DNA of 64,000 bases from Siphonodentalium dalli (GCA_032622095.1 CP136066.1:151294224-151358223); one strand, 5' to 3'. Shown: positions 23,906 to 36,161, numbered from the stretch's first letter. Notes: a model not told the origin generated them from the letters alone. Made by a program: numbers and translations.

Positions 23906-24853
23906 GATGTTTTAAAGGGACACCATATAATTAATTTGTTAATTTTTCAATAAAAATATGACATTCTTCGGTATTTTTAGGTCTAGTTTATTATATCGCA
24001 CTTGGTTTTCAACATTTCTTAAAGACATATTATGGAATTGTTCGGTGAGTGAAATTGATAAGTTAGTACTCAGGTGCTATGCCAACATGGGGAATGTAGC
24101 ATTCTACTAACATCGCCGAAAATTTCGAAGAAATCAACCATACCACTCCATAGAAAGCATCGTCTGAACTACGCCCAATAGTAAATATTTACATCATGAT
24201 TCGGGACGCATCTATCGGCTATAATCTAACATGAATGATTTAGCCATCGAGAGTCATTGCATTTAATTAATATATAAGAATGACGGTGGTGTATCGTCAA
24301 TTTGGATTAATATTCATAACAAATAACTACTTTGAGCAAGATTATTCTCAATTTCTATTTGATCACCCTACTAGATTGTTTCACGTCACTTTAAAAGAAC
24401 AAGACAAAAAACACTGTGTTAAATCAGATTTTTTAATGCTGTCTGGAAGCCCTGAATACATTTTAAAATCAAATTCTATGAGATAATTTTGTAACGCTTC
24501 AAAAAATTGAGTTTTCTAGATGCACAGACACAAGTATTACCATTATTTAAGTGGTCTTATTAATTTGCTATATGTTGTTAAGAATATGTCCCATTGTGGG
24601 TATCAAATATTCAAAAATATATATATTGTAAAATATTTAAATAATATATATAGTGCTGTTGGTTGTTGCAAACCAGCCAAAATCAAGATTACTATTCCTT
24701 GTTTTGCAAGCAGCCATGATTAAAATATTTTAAAATATATATTTTCATGAATGTTTCATGCAGCCAATGGTATTTTCTCAAACCGCTTGTGTTCAGTTAA
24801 ACACTGTGAAAATGACAAATTTAGTTAAAAATAATATTAGTACTTTTACTTAA

Positions 24854-25673
24854 AGGGGTACTGTATGCCATTTTCAATAAATTCCCGGTGATAACAATGA
24901 TCTAGTATCGATAATATATAGAAAACTAAGTAATTTGAGTTGAATATGTATTCTGTAAACGTTCAGGTTAATAGGTTATCCTTAAATCAAAGTTAATAAT
25001 TTAATATAAATTTAATTTATGGCTGTAGTCATAAATTAAATCACGAATTTCCGCATACAAGACGTAATCAAAATAATTCACGGATAGTGGATTGGGTAAA
25101 ACGTGGCACACAGTGTTTTAATGTTGTTTTTCTGAACTGTTATGATTACTTTGTATTTCTTGTTGCACATCACTGATAAAATAAATATATACATATAGTA
25201 GGTAATCTGCTTGTTTGTTTGTTTTTTTTAGAAAACCAAATTCAAAAGTGGCAACAAAAAATATTGGTCAGAAAAAAGTGGCAACAGAAAGTATAAAGTG
25301 GCTCTAAAAAAAATGCAATTGGCAACAGTGTTGGCATTTGGGAATTTTGGGCCAGCGCGAACCCTGGCACACATGATCATGTAAAAAATTATGTTGATAC
25401 TGGGCGTAAACTCAAGCCACTCACTGACTAGTGACTATACAATGACTTAATGAGTATATGGGACTAGTATGCATATAATATAACATTTATATGATACAAT
25501 TGCTTGAAAAAATTACTCGACAACGACAATTAATATTTTCGCATTCCGGCTAATCTGCCATCCGTAACATTACTTCGTACCCAACAGACTTTCAAATAAT
25601 GGAAATCTGGTTACCGTATTCTACAACTCAGAGACTAAAGAAACCAACAACAACATTTGGGTACAGTATCCCT
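24854..25673. mobile_element. 820-bp TTAA-flanked miniature element
   Basis: TTAA at 24850-24853 and 25674-25677. Ends AGGGGTACTGTA and TACAGTATCCCT are inverted with one mismatch. No transposase frame. PHF10 intron 3. Confidence 0.8.
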
Positions 25674-25789
25674 TTAAGGCCAATATAAAACATTGCTTGA
25701 TTTACATTGCCTCCCAACCCTATTTTTAGTCCCCTCATTTTTTTTTAATTTGCATATCTGTTATGCAATTTTTATTTCTCATGCCTTAA

Positions 25790-26036
25790 CTCTTTCATGA
25801 TGGGAGCTGCACTTGTGCAGCATTAAAAACCCTGTGCCAGTGCATTAGCTTATATATGCGAGTCTCCCATATGGAGCCTCGCATATATAAGAGAATGCAC
25901 TGGCTTACAAGATCAAGGTAAATATTGTTAGGACAATGCATTCTCTTATATATGCGAGGCGCCCTATGGGCATATATAAGAGAATGCATTGGCACAGGGT
26001 TTTCGCAAAAAATCAGGAAGCTCCAGTAATGGAAGG
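25790..26036 (-). mobile_element. Palindrome-of-palindromes TTAA element, copy d
   Basis: Starts after TTAA 25786-25789 with CTCTTTCATGATGGGAGCTG, contains two CATATATAAGAGAATGCA hairpins separated by a spacer with AGATCAAGGTAAATATTG, and ends near AATGGAAGGG. It is opposite in direction to copy b. Confidence 0.8.
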
Positions 26037-26411
26037 GTAATCCTCAAATTACATTTCAATGACCCATTAGTCAGTCTATTTTGATCAAATTGGACAATCT
26101 AAATCACCTTGTAATATATACGATAGGATACTGCTTCAATATCTAGAACTGTCCATGGTCATTTGTGTTTTTTCAAAAAAAGTTGAATGTAAATCTAGCA
26201 ATTCATTTATATTGGCCTAAAAGCATCATTTTTCCCCACCAACATTATAGTATATTAGCAGTACCACATAACCAGGGGTGAGTATGTACATGCAAGATTT
26301 CATATTTTTGCAACAAAAATATAACAGAATTCATTCAATTATTGGGTTACTATATTACTGTAATATATGAGTAAATACATGTATTATATAACAGTTATGC
26401 CTGATATATAC

Positions 26412-26533
26412 CTGGGTATTTTCTTTTGAATGACTTCACTCCAAGAAATTCACTGAGTTGTTCTTGTAAGAAGTACCACTCCCCATCAGATGGCCACTGG
26501 TATTCAAACAGTTCATGCACAGATATGGCCGGC
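26412..26533 (-). CDS. PHF10: PHF10/SAYP ortholog, coding exon 3 (start of SAY domain)
   Basis: The acceptor TTTATTTTCAG precedes GCCGGCC and the donor follows CCCAG (GTATAT). The exon encodes [20 protein letters not shown] and then [20 protein letters not shown]. Human PHF10 has the closely matching IEYKWPPDETGEYYMLQEQ and VSEYLGVTSFKRKYP. This is the start of the SAY (supporter of activation of yellow) domain, the family hallmark, which in PHF10 helps tie the protein to the PBAF complex. The open frame runs on upstream toward 26658, but an internal acceptor gives the only phase that joins exon 2, so that extension is treated as intron. 122 bp. Confidence 0.95.
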
Positions 26534-26839
26534 CTGAAAATAAAGCAGGTTGATCCATGGCTAAAACTTGTCCAGTCCTTCACATGATGATCTATAGGTT
26601 CAAGTGTAATTGCAGTAATTACTTGTATCAATTTACGGAAGCTAAAATTTGCTGTCACTCCTATAAAAAATGTTCATATAAATTGTGCTTATTAACGGAC
26701 TGGCGTATTTAGATTTTAGGTCTGATGGTATTTGTTCTGCTCATTTTGAGGGACCAAGTCAAGTACAACCAGGAACTCGGTCAAAGGTTTCGAATACGCC
26801 CTGTCACTAACCTGCAGCCATATTGGACCCACCAGGCCC

Positions 26840-26976
26840 AGTTCCGTGGTTTTAGTGCTACAGGTCAAAGTTCTGGAGTAGCATTTCCATAGATGGAAGT
26901 CATGAATATTCTAAAGCTCCATATATGGAAATGCTACTCCAGGACTTTGACCTGTAGCACTAAAACCACGGAACCG
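26840..26976. repeat. Near-perfect 50-bp inverted repeat
   Basis: Arms 26840-26892 and 26926-26976 share GTTCCGTGGTTTTAGTGCTA and CAGGTCAAAG with few mismatches; the loop is about 33 bp. Probably a miniature element. PHF10 intron 2. Confidence 0.85.
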
Positions 26977-27249
26977 GGGCTGGATGAATCTCTGAAACCA
27001 CAGAACGGGGCTGGATGAATCCAATCAGTGATCTCGCTTATAGTATCGAATCAATGAGGTGGACTTCGGGTCGGTAAATAGTGGTCAGTCGGCAGGAAGC
27101 CACTTTCAGTGGGTAGATCTAAAAGTCGAGAGTAGAACGATATTTCAGTCATGAAAGAGATATTTTGCGATGGACATGTAGACGGACAAAGTCAATCCAG
27201 TTTCCCCCTCATTTTTCCTCCAAAAGTGGGAGTATAATACATCTCTGTA

Positions 27250-27660
27250 AATTGATATGGACAGGCCTCACAATATGGTGCTGGACATTTGCAGAATGAG
27301 GTTCCCAGAGGTTCCTATTGACACTAGCCTGCACCAAATTCATCCTCTGGGGACCTCATTCTGCAAGGCCTCATCTGCTATGGGAGACCTAGACACAGGT
27401 TTAAGTTCCCTGATAGTGATGTGCACCCATTGGGTACCTCGATTACGCATTGTGTCATCTGCCATTTGGGGATATAGAGAAACTAAACTAAAAAAGAAAA
27501 AGAAACTTTCTAAAGAAGTTTCTGAAGAACCTAAAATCTTGTTAATTTGAAAATAAAAATACTTTCCTATGATTCCTAAGCAGAATGAGGTCCCCAGAAG
27601 GTGAATTTAGTGATGATAGCCTGCTCTGGGGACCTCATTCTGCAAATTTCCAAAACCAAA
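27250..27660. repeat. GAGGTCCCC palindromic repeat family, copies 3 and 4
   Basis: Two palindromes (27292-27368 and 27580-27648), each with GCAGAATGAGGT and its complement, joined by the shared flank CATCTGCTATGGGAGACCTA and CATTGGGTACC. Downstream, 27800-28200 holds two diverged copies of a segment with TTCTAATTTATAATG and TTCATTGGAACTG. Confidence 0.8.
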
Positions 27661-28277
27661 TTTTGAGGCCTGGATATGGAAAATTTCACTCAGACTAAGA
27701 GTTGTCTCAAACTGTCATAAGTACACATGCATATTATTCTACATTACATTCTACATACTAAGAATAGGTGCCCATACCCTACCCAATGTACAAAAAGTTC
27801 AGGTAGGTAGGTCATTTTAAATTTGTTTTAATTTCTTCGATTTCTAACAATAGAATATATCCCATCATATTAGAGAAATGTAATACCTCAAATTCTAATT
27901 TATAATGGTATTTTTAAATTCTTCATTGGAACTGGGAAAAAGCTTTCACATCAATTTTATGAGAACAAAGTTATGATCTATGGTTTAATAATAACTTAAT
28001 AATTTGTTTTTACTTTCTTTGATTTCAACCTGAATTTCATCTACATGTACATGTATGAGATATCCTATCATATTAGATAAATGTATTATCTCAGATTCTA
28101 ATTTATGATGCTAATTTTCAATTCTTCATTGGAACTGAGAAAAAACTTTCACATATATTTTGTGAAATCAAAGTTATGATCTATTTCTAAATAATAAAAC
28201 AAAATTTCACTTCTATCAGACTGATACAATTTTTCCAGTAAGAGGCTTTTTCTTGGGTAGGTACAAGCCTTGAAATA

Positions 28278-28525
28278 GTGTGTCTGTCATTTGCAGAATG
28301 AGGTCCCCTGAGGGTGAGTTTAGTGATTCCATACCACGCGGTGGGCTAGCATCACCAAATTCACCCTCTGGGGACCTCATTCAGCTTTAGTCCTCAACTG
28401 CTATGGGAGACATAGGATCAGATTGAAGTTCCCCGGTTGAAGTTGGCAATGTTCACCCATTAGTCACCTTGATTATGCATTTTATCTTCTGTAAATTAGG
28501 GGATATAGAAACTGAACAGAAATAT
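28278..28525. repeat. GAGGTCCCC palindromic repeat family, copy 5
   Basis: TGCAGAATGAGGTCCCC near 28303 pairs with GGGGACCTCATTCAGC near 28371, preceded by AGTGTGTCTGTCATT and followed by the GCTATGGGAGACATAGG flank. Confidence 0.8.
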
Positions 28526-28551
28526 AGAAAAACAATGTTATTTTGAGACTA

Positions 28552-31421
28552 CCGCTATACTTAAAGTAATTGACCATCTATATAAACGCGGTGTCACCCC
28601 GTTAATACCGCGGTATGCTACCGCGGTATCCCCCAATACCGCGGTACTGATACCGCTTATTAACGCTTCAACACCGCGCATACCGCGGTGACACCACGAT
28701 GCATGCGGTCACGGTTTGCGATACAGCAGTGATTTTAACGGAAAAAAACAAAGGACACTGAAGAAATCTTCATTTATTGTGGTTATTTTATTTACTTATT
28801 GACGATGATGTTTTTTTGCCAATAGTGATTTGTCCATGTGTATAATATGCTTTTGCCAATAGTGATTTCTTTATGTGTCTGAGTCATCAAAAACTATCTC
28901 TTGAGAGGAATTTTTTTTCTCGTCTCCGTATAACCAATAGATATTGATAGACGGTAACTTCTTCCTTCGAAAATCCGATATATCCGACACTGTTTAATTT
29001 AGTTTTTACTCTCGACTCTGTTTAAGGTCGTTGAACTTTATAGGATTTATTTTTATTTTATATTTTAAACATCGTGCATGTATACATGTTGACCCATCGA
29101 CGTATGCATGCATATAGACATAGGTCGATGATAAACCTACATGAGAATGCATATCAGTTTTAGTTGCGATGCAGGGTACAGGTAGGTAAGAATTATCTGA
29201 GTGACCCAAATAATACTGCGGGTGGGGAAACAACAATTCTTACCGATATTCCCAACTTTATCAATCTCCAATGCAATTTAATTTATTTTGTGTGGTTTTA
29301 TTGACATTATTAAAACAGAAATATATGGTGCCAATATCGAGACCGGCAGAAAAGAATTACTATTCTTGTGAGCAGGTTGTGCGATCCCTAATAATGAGAT
29401 AACCCTGACGATATCATGCGCGAACGTCATGGAAACACGACTTAATTGGAACCAGATTCGTCTACTTTTACAGGCACACGGGGAGGTCGTGTATGGTTAT
29501 TTATAAGTGAGATAATCCTGATGATTATGATGACACATAATAAAGACATGCGGGATGGGAACAGTCCGTATGCATCTGCTACATGTATATAGATAGATTG
29601 TTTATTGCCGTAATGTCAACATGGAAATTTGACAAATGTGGACGCTTACAATTTGACATTTATAAGCAAACAAAAACATAAGCACGTGGTTGAACACAAT
29701 TTGACAATATGACCCACGATGACGTCATCAAGGGAACTTCCCCAAACACTAAACGATAAACACGTCACAAAAATGTCACGTGGGCTTGTTCTGAATGCGA
29801 CAGGTCATGGTAATCTTCAGCAGGGCTGAGTGCAACACTAAGTATCACGCCGTGAACTTACGCTACCGGTACTTTGAAGTTGCCGACATCGGCTGTCAAA
29901 TTGTAAACTCCACCCATCGCCTGGTGTCCGGGCACTGAGGTGTCTTCCAACACATACCTGCCCTTGAAATAATTTCACCACGCACCAAGTTATAACGGAA
30001 CGTTTTATTTTTTTATTTTTATTCAATAAAGTAAGATGGACATTCTAAGGCAGCGATTGGCATTGACACGAAGTCGTGGAAATCACAGTGATTCTCCTTT
30101 TATCAGTGGAATGTAATGAGATCCTTAATTAAAGCTTAAGGACGTATTGTTTTAACTTTCGGTGTGACAGCCCAGCCAGCAGGAGTCGTCATTTAATTAA
30201 TAGATATTATACCAATGCCGTGAACCATGCGTCAAAAACACGAAAATTGCACTTGTATTAAAGAAAATATAAACTCGCATTTATAAACACATGGGACGAT
30301 ATATTTATTTTTTTTATAGATGATTTTCCAATATCATCATATTTCTCTTGCTATTCCACATAGTTCAAATCATTTTGGATTTATTCCGTATCCCCCGCTC
30401 CGATTTTCAGAAATAAACCGCGAATATAGCATGTGATTGACTATCCTACTACGATTTTTACGTACACACGACTGCGATTACGTCGCAAGTGGAGGTTATC
30501 AAGGATACGCCACGATTTCGCATCTAAAATCAAACGGTGCTTGATATTATTTTTTGACTTGCAACATTGTCTGAACGTTCACTAAATGCATCCCTTCAAA
30601 GAGTTCCTTGAAAATCACTGCGGTATTCAAAACATTTAACGCGGTGCCCGCTATCAGACCGCGGTATCCTTACCGCCCGATACCGTAACTCCACCGCCGT
30701 GACCGTCTCGATACCGCCAGTGTTCGTGCTGTCGGTAGCCAAATTAGCCAATAGCTAATCTTTTTCAAATTTGGCTAATAAAAATTTCATTTGGCTAAAC
30801 TTTTGGCTAAACTTTTTTTTACCCCAAATAGAGACGGAAAGCACGGAGTCAGAAAGCTAATTAATAAAAGCGCTCAATAGATCGATATTCAAGACGAAGT
30901 TAGGTGACGAAAGTATTTCGTTATTTTCGTACTTATGAAATATCGTAGCCTAACCAGCCTAATCGTCAAAACGTATAAGCTGTATACTGGTTATGTAATT
31001 GATTAAGCCATCTGTAAGATAAAATACCTAAATTATATAGAATGTTAGTTTCATGTTTTTGAATGCCTGTGTGATATGTGATGATGTGTTCGTATAATAT
31101 TGTTTTTAAAGTTGTTTTTTTGTGTTGTTTTAATTCTGTTTTCATTCTGAGTGTAACAAATAAAGTTTAAAACAAATATTTTTGTCATTAATTGTGAACC
31201 GACCAGAAAACGATGATTTAATTTGGCCAAATTTGTTTTTAATTTGGTCAAAAAATATTTGGCTAAAGTTTTTTTCATGTGGCTAATAAAATTTTCATTT
31301 GGCTAAAAAAAAATTCGGTCCAGTGCGAACACTGGATACCGCTACCGTTTATTACCGGTATCACCGCGGTCATGATCGGGGTATCTGCCCGTTTTCTGGT
31401 CAATTACTTTGAGAATAGCGG
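28552..31421. mobile_element. 2.9-kb TA-flanked element with iterated ACCGCGGTA
   Basis: The tips CCGCTATACTTAAAGTAATT (left) and their near-match (right) are inverted over 25 bp, continuing into TTGACCA, and are flanked by TA. Both subterminal regions contain many TACCGCGGTA or ACCGCGGT words (28590-28720, 30620-30715, 31335-31380), which would suit repeated transposase-binding sites. No transposase frame was seen. It carries a hAT insertion at 30718-31334 and lies in PHF10 intron 2. Confidence 0.75.
30718..31334. mobile_element. hAT-like element, target duplication GATACCGC
   Basis: Ends CAGTGTTCGTGCTG and CAGTGCGAACACTG, flanked by exact 8-bp GATACCGC at 30710-30717 and 31335-31342. The interior repeats ATTTGGCTAA words. 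It is inserted into the subterminal repeat of the ACCGCGGTA element and is therefore younger. Confidence 0.88.
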
Positions 31422-31440
31422 TATATATACTTCCCAGAAC

Positions 31441-31533
31441 ATGAGGCCTAAGCAGAATGAGGTCCCCAGAGGGTGAATCCTAGCCTGCCTCTGGGGACCT
31501 CATTCTGCAAATGACAGACACACTATTTCAAGG
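31441..31533. repeat. GAGGTCCCC palindromic repeat family, copy 6
   Basis: Compact copy: GCAGAATGAGGTCCCCAGAG, 20-odd bases, then GGGGACCTCATTCTGC and AATGACAGACACACTATT. It lies about 45 bp from the donor of PHF10 exon 2. Confidence 0.8.
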
Positions 31534-31579
31534 TTTTGGTAGGTAGAGAGTGGGAAAACTATAGAAATTATATACTTAC

Positions 31580-32006
31580 AGTCCTTGTCCCTCTCCCAGG
31601 AGATTGATGCATTGTCGATGACGCTTTATAGGTGATCCATCCGTGTTCTTATACCGTCTTTTTTTTCCTGAGGGTTTATTTTCTTTTCCGTCGCCATCAT
31701 TCACCAATTCAGCTGCGTCTCCGGCCGAGCTGTCTTTCGTCGCTTCATCATCGGGGTCACCAATCAAACTATCTCTCGTCCCCTCGTCCATCATGGCGGG
31801 TGTGTCCACCGACGGAATGTCTGACACCACACTGTCCTTAGTTAGATCATCATCAAGGTCGATCATACGATCAACGAATGAAGCGCTATGCATGTCTACA
31901 CTGTCTTTGGTCACCTCCTCATCACCGTCACCAATACGCGGTGTCGGAATAACATCTGGAGATTCAACACTGTCTTGTTTTTCTGACTTCAATTTACTTC
32001 CCAGGT
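31580..32006 (-). CDS. PHF10: PHF10/SAYP ortholog, coding exon 2 (acidic linker and basic NLS-like clusters)
   Basis: The acceptor is TTTGTTTCAG before ACCTGGG and the donor is GGACT|GTAAGT. Incoming phase 1 gives D-LGSKLKSEKQDS, and the exon leaves two bases (CT) that complete a Leu codon with exon 3. The first two thirds are acidic and repeat short TKDSV/TRDSL/TKDSS motifs. The end carries KKRRYKN and KRHR clusters. Human PHF10 has a similar basic stretch (KRRR) just before its SAY domain, so these are probably nuclear localisation signals. The downstream flank (32018-32239) contains a small tandem duplication with palindromic transposon copies. Confidence 0.85.
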
Positions 32007-32053
32007 CTGAAACAAACCAGAATTATTATTATTGCATACCTGTTTCTCATTAA

Positions 32054-32456
32054 CCCTTTCATGATGGGAGCTGTGCTGGTGCAGTATTAATGATAGGGGA
32101 CCTCGCATATACAAGAGAATGCACTGGCTTGCACGGTCAATGTAAAGATTGTGAGGCCAATGTATTCTCGTATATGTGAGGCTCCTTAAGAGAATACATT
32201 GGCACATGGAATTATTATTATTGCACAACTGTATTCTCATTAACCCTTTCATGTGCCAGTGATATGGAGTCTCGCATATATCAGAGAATGCACCTGTAGT
32301 TGGCTTACAAGGTCAAGGTAAATACTGTTAGGCCAATGCATTCTCTTATATATGATAGGCTCCCTATTGGAGAGTTGCATATATGCGAGAATGCATTGTT
32401 ATTTAAATTTGTTAACAGGGTTTTCTCAAAATTTCAGGAAGCTCCAGTCAGAAGGG
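32054..32456 (-). mobile_element. Palindrome-of-palindromes TTAA elements, copies e1 and e2 in tandem
   Basis: TTAACCCTTTCATG occurs at 32050 and again at 32240, each preceded by an ATTATTATTATTGCA stretch, so flank and element were duplicated together. e1 is shortened; e2 ends GAAGGG with TTAA at 32457-32460. Both hairpins are recognisable. PHF10 intron 1. Confidence 0.75.
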
Positions 32457-32511
32457 TTAAATATACATTTATTACATGACCATACCCTTTCTTTACACTA
32501 TTTCTTCAGTT

Positions 32512-32775
32512 GACCCTTCCATGAATGGTGCTTCCTGAAATTTTGCAAAAAAACCCTGTGCCAATGCACTCTTTTATATGTGTGAGTCTCCCGAGCCTCG
32601 CATATATACTGGTAAGAGAATACATTGGCCTAACAATATTTACATTGACTTTGTAAGTTGTAAGCCAGTGCATTCTCTTATATGCGAGGAACCCTATGGG
32701 AGACTCGATATATAAGAGAATATACAGACACATGATCGTTAATGCTGCACAATCTCAGCTCTTGTCATGAAAGGG
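32512..32775 (+). mobile_element. Palindrome-of-palindromes TTAA element, copy f
   Basis: Ends ACCCTTCCATGA and TCATGAAAGGG, followed by TTAA at 32776-32779 (left side mutated to TTGA). Two hairpins and the usual CAATATTTACATTGAC spacer are present. Confidence 0.8.
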
Positions 32776-32779
32776 TTAA

Positions 32780-33928
32780 AATATACATACCAATTGGCTG
32801 GTTCTGTCTACTTTATCAATGCCAAAGATTTACCTGTATACCTAATTCAAATGACACAACTTAGGAATATTTAAATATACTACATGTAGTATCATATATA
32901 AAGTTGGAAACAATTTTATTTAACAATTGAATTGAACACAGAACATTTGGCACTGTGATTAAGTTGAAAATCTGATATTAAAGGGATGGGCTGCCTTTGT
33001 TGTAGGTTATAAATTAGAAATAACATTATCAAATTATGATAATTTCCTCAAGAATATACTAATATAATAGTATAGCATAATGATATGAATGTAATATTAT
33101 TCACAAAACACGCTTTGTGTCCGAGAAAAGACAGGTCGACTGATGTTTAGGTTTGCAAAAAGTGCAGTGATTGTTTATAAGCAGAATCACCATATTGCGC
33201 CATTGCCTTATTTAGATTCCCGTGCTTTATATGTTAGTTGTTAAACCCCTAATTTTGTGCATCTGCAACTTACAACTCACAATACTACTCATAGTAATAC
33301 TCCTTATTTGGTACTAACTGGATTGAAAAATATTCATCTCTTTGCAAGAACAATTATATAATGCACATGTTTTCTGTCTGATCATTTCCCAAACATGAAG
33401 TAACATGGATTAGCTTGATTTTGAACTGACAGAGGGTAGAATGGATCAATTAAAATAAAATTTGGTATGATTTGAATGCGATTGTTGATTGCGCCAATAA
33501 TTTTATCTACGTCTTCCACAGCACAATGGAACATTTTCAGTTTCAAGGGTTTGTCTATAAACAATCGGTTCCGTAGCGTTTTTGATGTTTGTTTACATAA
33601 CAAAGGGTACAAACATGACATTAACATGCAACGTACGTGATATTTATGATTGGTATAAGAAGTGGATGCGACTATTTTAACACCTATACCCACAGCGAAG
33701 GCCACCCATATCTTTAAAATATCACAGATTTCAACAAACGAAATCTCGTTATTGGATAATTTATACTACCTGTATGGTATGGGCACACACAAAAACTATC
33801 TATTTTTTCACATTCTTCTTGATAATGATGGGTTTACAGACTTTTAAGATTTCTCACATGCACCAAAATTGACCAAATGTGAAGGCCTTGCCAAAGAACA
33901 AATAATAAGATACATAAAATAAACTCAC
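32780..33928 (-). other. Rest of PHF10 intron 1
   Basis: AT-rich. It contains one open frame of 107 codons (33382-33705, minus) that shows no family signature and no splice support, so it is not called a gene. Nothing else was recognised. Confidence 0.5.
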
Positions 33929-36161
33929 CAGCTAATCCCTCGTTATCTGGGGCATCGACATCCATCTCATCATCCTTGTTAGAATCTTTGAGGGCAGCCT
34001 CGATCTGATCCTCGATAATTGACAGCGCACTCTTGCCTCTAAGTGGATCAGCAACCTTGGCACTCCTATCAGTCTCCTGTTTAACCGAATCTATCATTTC
34101 AGAGTTATCCTCCTTGTCAGCTGGAACTGAGCTTGGCGTCTCAGCCACTGGTGAAGACACACTGCCCAAAGTTTCCTCAATGTCATCGGCTGTAGAATCC
34201 TCAACATGTTTTTCAGAAGATTTCAGATTTGAATCTTCCTCAACAACGTCGGCACCGCTATCAGTCTCCTTTTTAACAGAATCTTTCATTTCTGAGTTAT
34301 CCTCCTTGTAAGCTGGAACTGAGCTTGGCGTCTCAGCCACTGGTGAAGACACGCTACTCACAGTTTCCTCAACGACATCCGCTGTAGAATCCCCAACATG
34401 TTTTTCAGCAGATTTCAGATTTGAATCTTCCTCAACAACTTCCTCAGGCTCCTTAGAGACGTCAACTTTTTCAACAGAAGAATCATCAATTTTCGAATCA
34501 TCCTTTTGATTGGAAATTTTATCTTCCACAGAGTCCAGATTATCTCCCTTGGTATTTGATTCGCTCTCCATAGTTTGATCTCCTTTATTAGCAGATTCCA
34601 TTTTTAAGCAGCAGTCTGGTTTGTCATCGGAATTTAATGTGTCCAAATCATCCTGTACATGTGGCGGTGCATCCAAACTTTTCGAATTTTCCTGTAGTGG
34701 CGTGTCTACAGAACCTTTCAAATCTTTGACATCATCTGCAACATCAACATGTGATGAATCAATTAGCTGATGATTTTCGGATGATGACAGGATGTTGGCG
34801 AATGAAATTGGTGCAGATGGCTTGTGAGTTGGTGTAGGATTAGCCTTGTTGGCTGCAGAGCTTGGACACGATGATGATTCAGCAGGATTGGGGGATGAAG
34901 GTTGGCAATCAGATTCGACACAAGCACCATGCTTTGCTTCAGAATCGACACATGCACTACGCTTTGCTTCAGAATCGACACATGCAGCAACTTCTGTTTC
35001 CGATTTGGCACATGCATTAGGCTTCAGAAATTCAGACTTCGCATCATGCATATCATGATTTGTCTGATTCGAAGGGGGAATATCCATGTTCTCTGATGAT
35101 GATGATGGGTGTGGTGATTTTTCATGAGGCGATTGTTGATCGTCGGACTGAGATGACTCGACACTGGCCTCCAGTGATGGTGAATTTGACGAAGGATCGC
35201 TCATGCCGGATGGTGGTTGCGATGATGAAACCACATGCACCCCTGAATTAGCGATGGCATTCGATGGAGTTTCACTCATACCAGATGGTGGTTGTGATGA
35301 TGAAACTGCATGCAACCCTGAATTACCAATGGCATTCAATGGAATTTCACTCATATCAGATGGTGGTTGCGATGATGAATCAACTACATGCAGATCTGAT
35401 GGTTGAGCTATTGAAGGATTACTGACTAGTGAAGTTATGTTAGCATCAATTGTATGTGGGACTGAGTTATGTTGAGGTGGTGGGCAGATATTAGTGTTAG
35501 ACATTTCTAATGGATTATTGTTAGCCAAAACGAAAGAATCAGCAGATTGTGTTATGTTAGTGGCTGGAGTTATCAAAGCTTCAGAAGATTGAATGTTAGC
35601 ATCTGAAATGATCTCATGGTCATTAGTACAAGCGCCAGTAATTTCCACATCTAAATCATTCTGACAAACAGATGTCTTACATATCTCGACAGCTACAGAA
35701 TCAGAAGCAACCTTCGACGAAACGTTGTCCATAGGACGCGATTCGCCATTCCCGCATTCTTGAACACTCATGCATACTTTTACATCATCTGAGACAGATT
35801 TCGACACAACATTTTCTGAAAAGGCACTTTTTCCATAATTTTCAGGTGACACCCCACAAACAGATTCCACAGTTCCTACAATCATTTCTTTCTCTATCTC
35901 TCCCAACCTGCCCTTGAAAAACTCAGAAACCTCATTTTTCTTTGAATCAACTTCACTAATTTCAGTATTTGTTTCCTCGTTTTCTACTGGTGCATGGTTG
36001 GCACCACTAATCTGAGTTTGCACTTTATTTTCGTCTGTATTACTTTTAACATCCAAAAGGCTGTTTTCTGTCAGATTATGATCAACTTTGGCCTCATTTT
36101 CAACATCTGAACTACAACTATCGTGTTCCTTATTCAGTGATTTCAAGCAATTTGTTTCCAT
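33929..36161 (-). CDS. PHF10: PHF10/SAYP ortholog, coding exon 1 (acidic N-terminal extension)
   Basis: First coding exon, 744 codons plus one base. It starts at ATG 36161 (METNCLKSLN) and ends at a GTGAGT donor just below 33929. The frame joins exactly to the next exon as ...NEGLA-D-LGSK. The protein is rich in Ser, Glu, Asp and Pro and looks disordered. It holds local repeats: three copies of a SSSQPPSxMSE-type unit, three of ACVDSEAK, and a duplicated block of about 60 residues (two copies of SSVSSPVAETPSSVP). An in-frame TAG lies 30 bases upstream of the ATG, next to an acceptor-like TATTTAG that would place the exon boundary at 36188, so a spliced 5'UTR is likely. Human PHF10 has only a short N-terminus, whereas fly SAYP has a long one, so the extension fits the family. 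Assignment of this exon to PHF10 rests on splice phase and adjacency, not on domain similarity. Confidence 0.8.

Noticed and set aside
26534-26658. Upstream extension of PHF10 exon 3 along its open frame
   Set aside because: The phase of exon 2 fits only the internal acceptor before GCCGGCC at 26533; using the acceptor at the upstream end would give a stop within seven codons.
33382-33705. 107-codon minus-strand frame in PHF10 intron 1
   Set aside because: No recognisable domain, no splice support, and a composition typical of AT-rich intron sequence.
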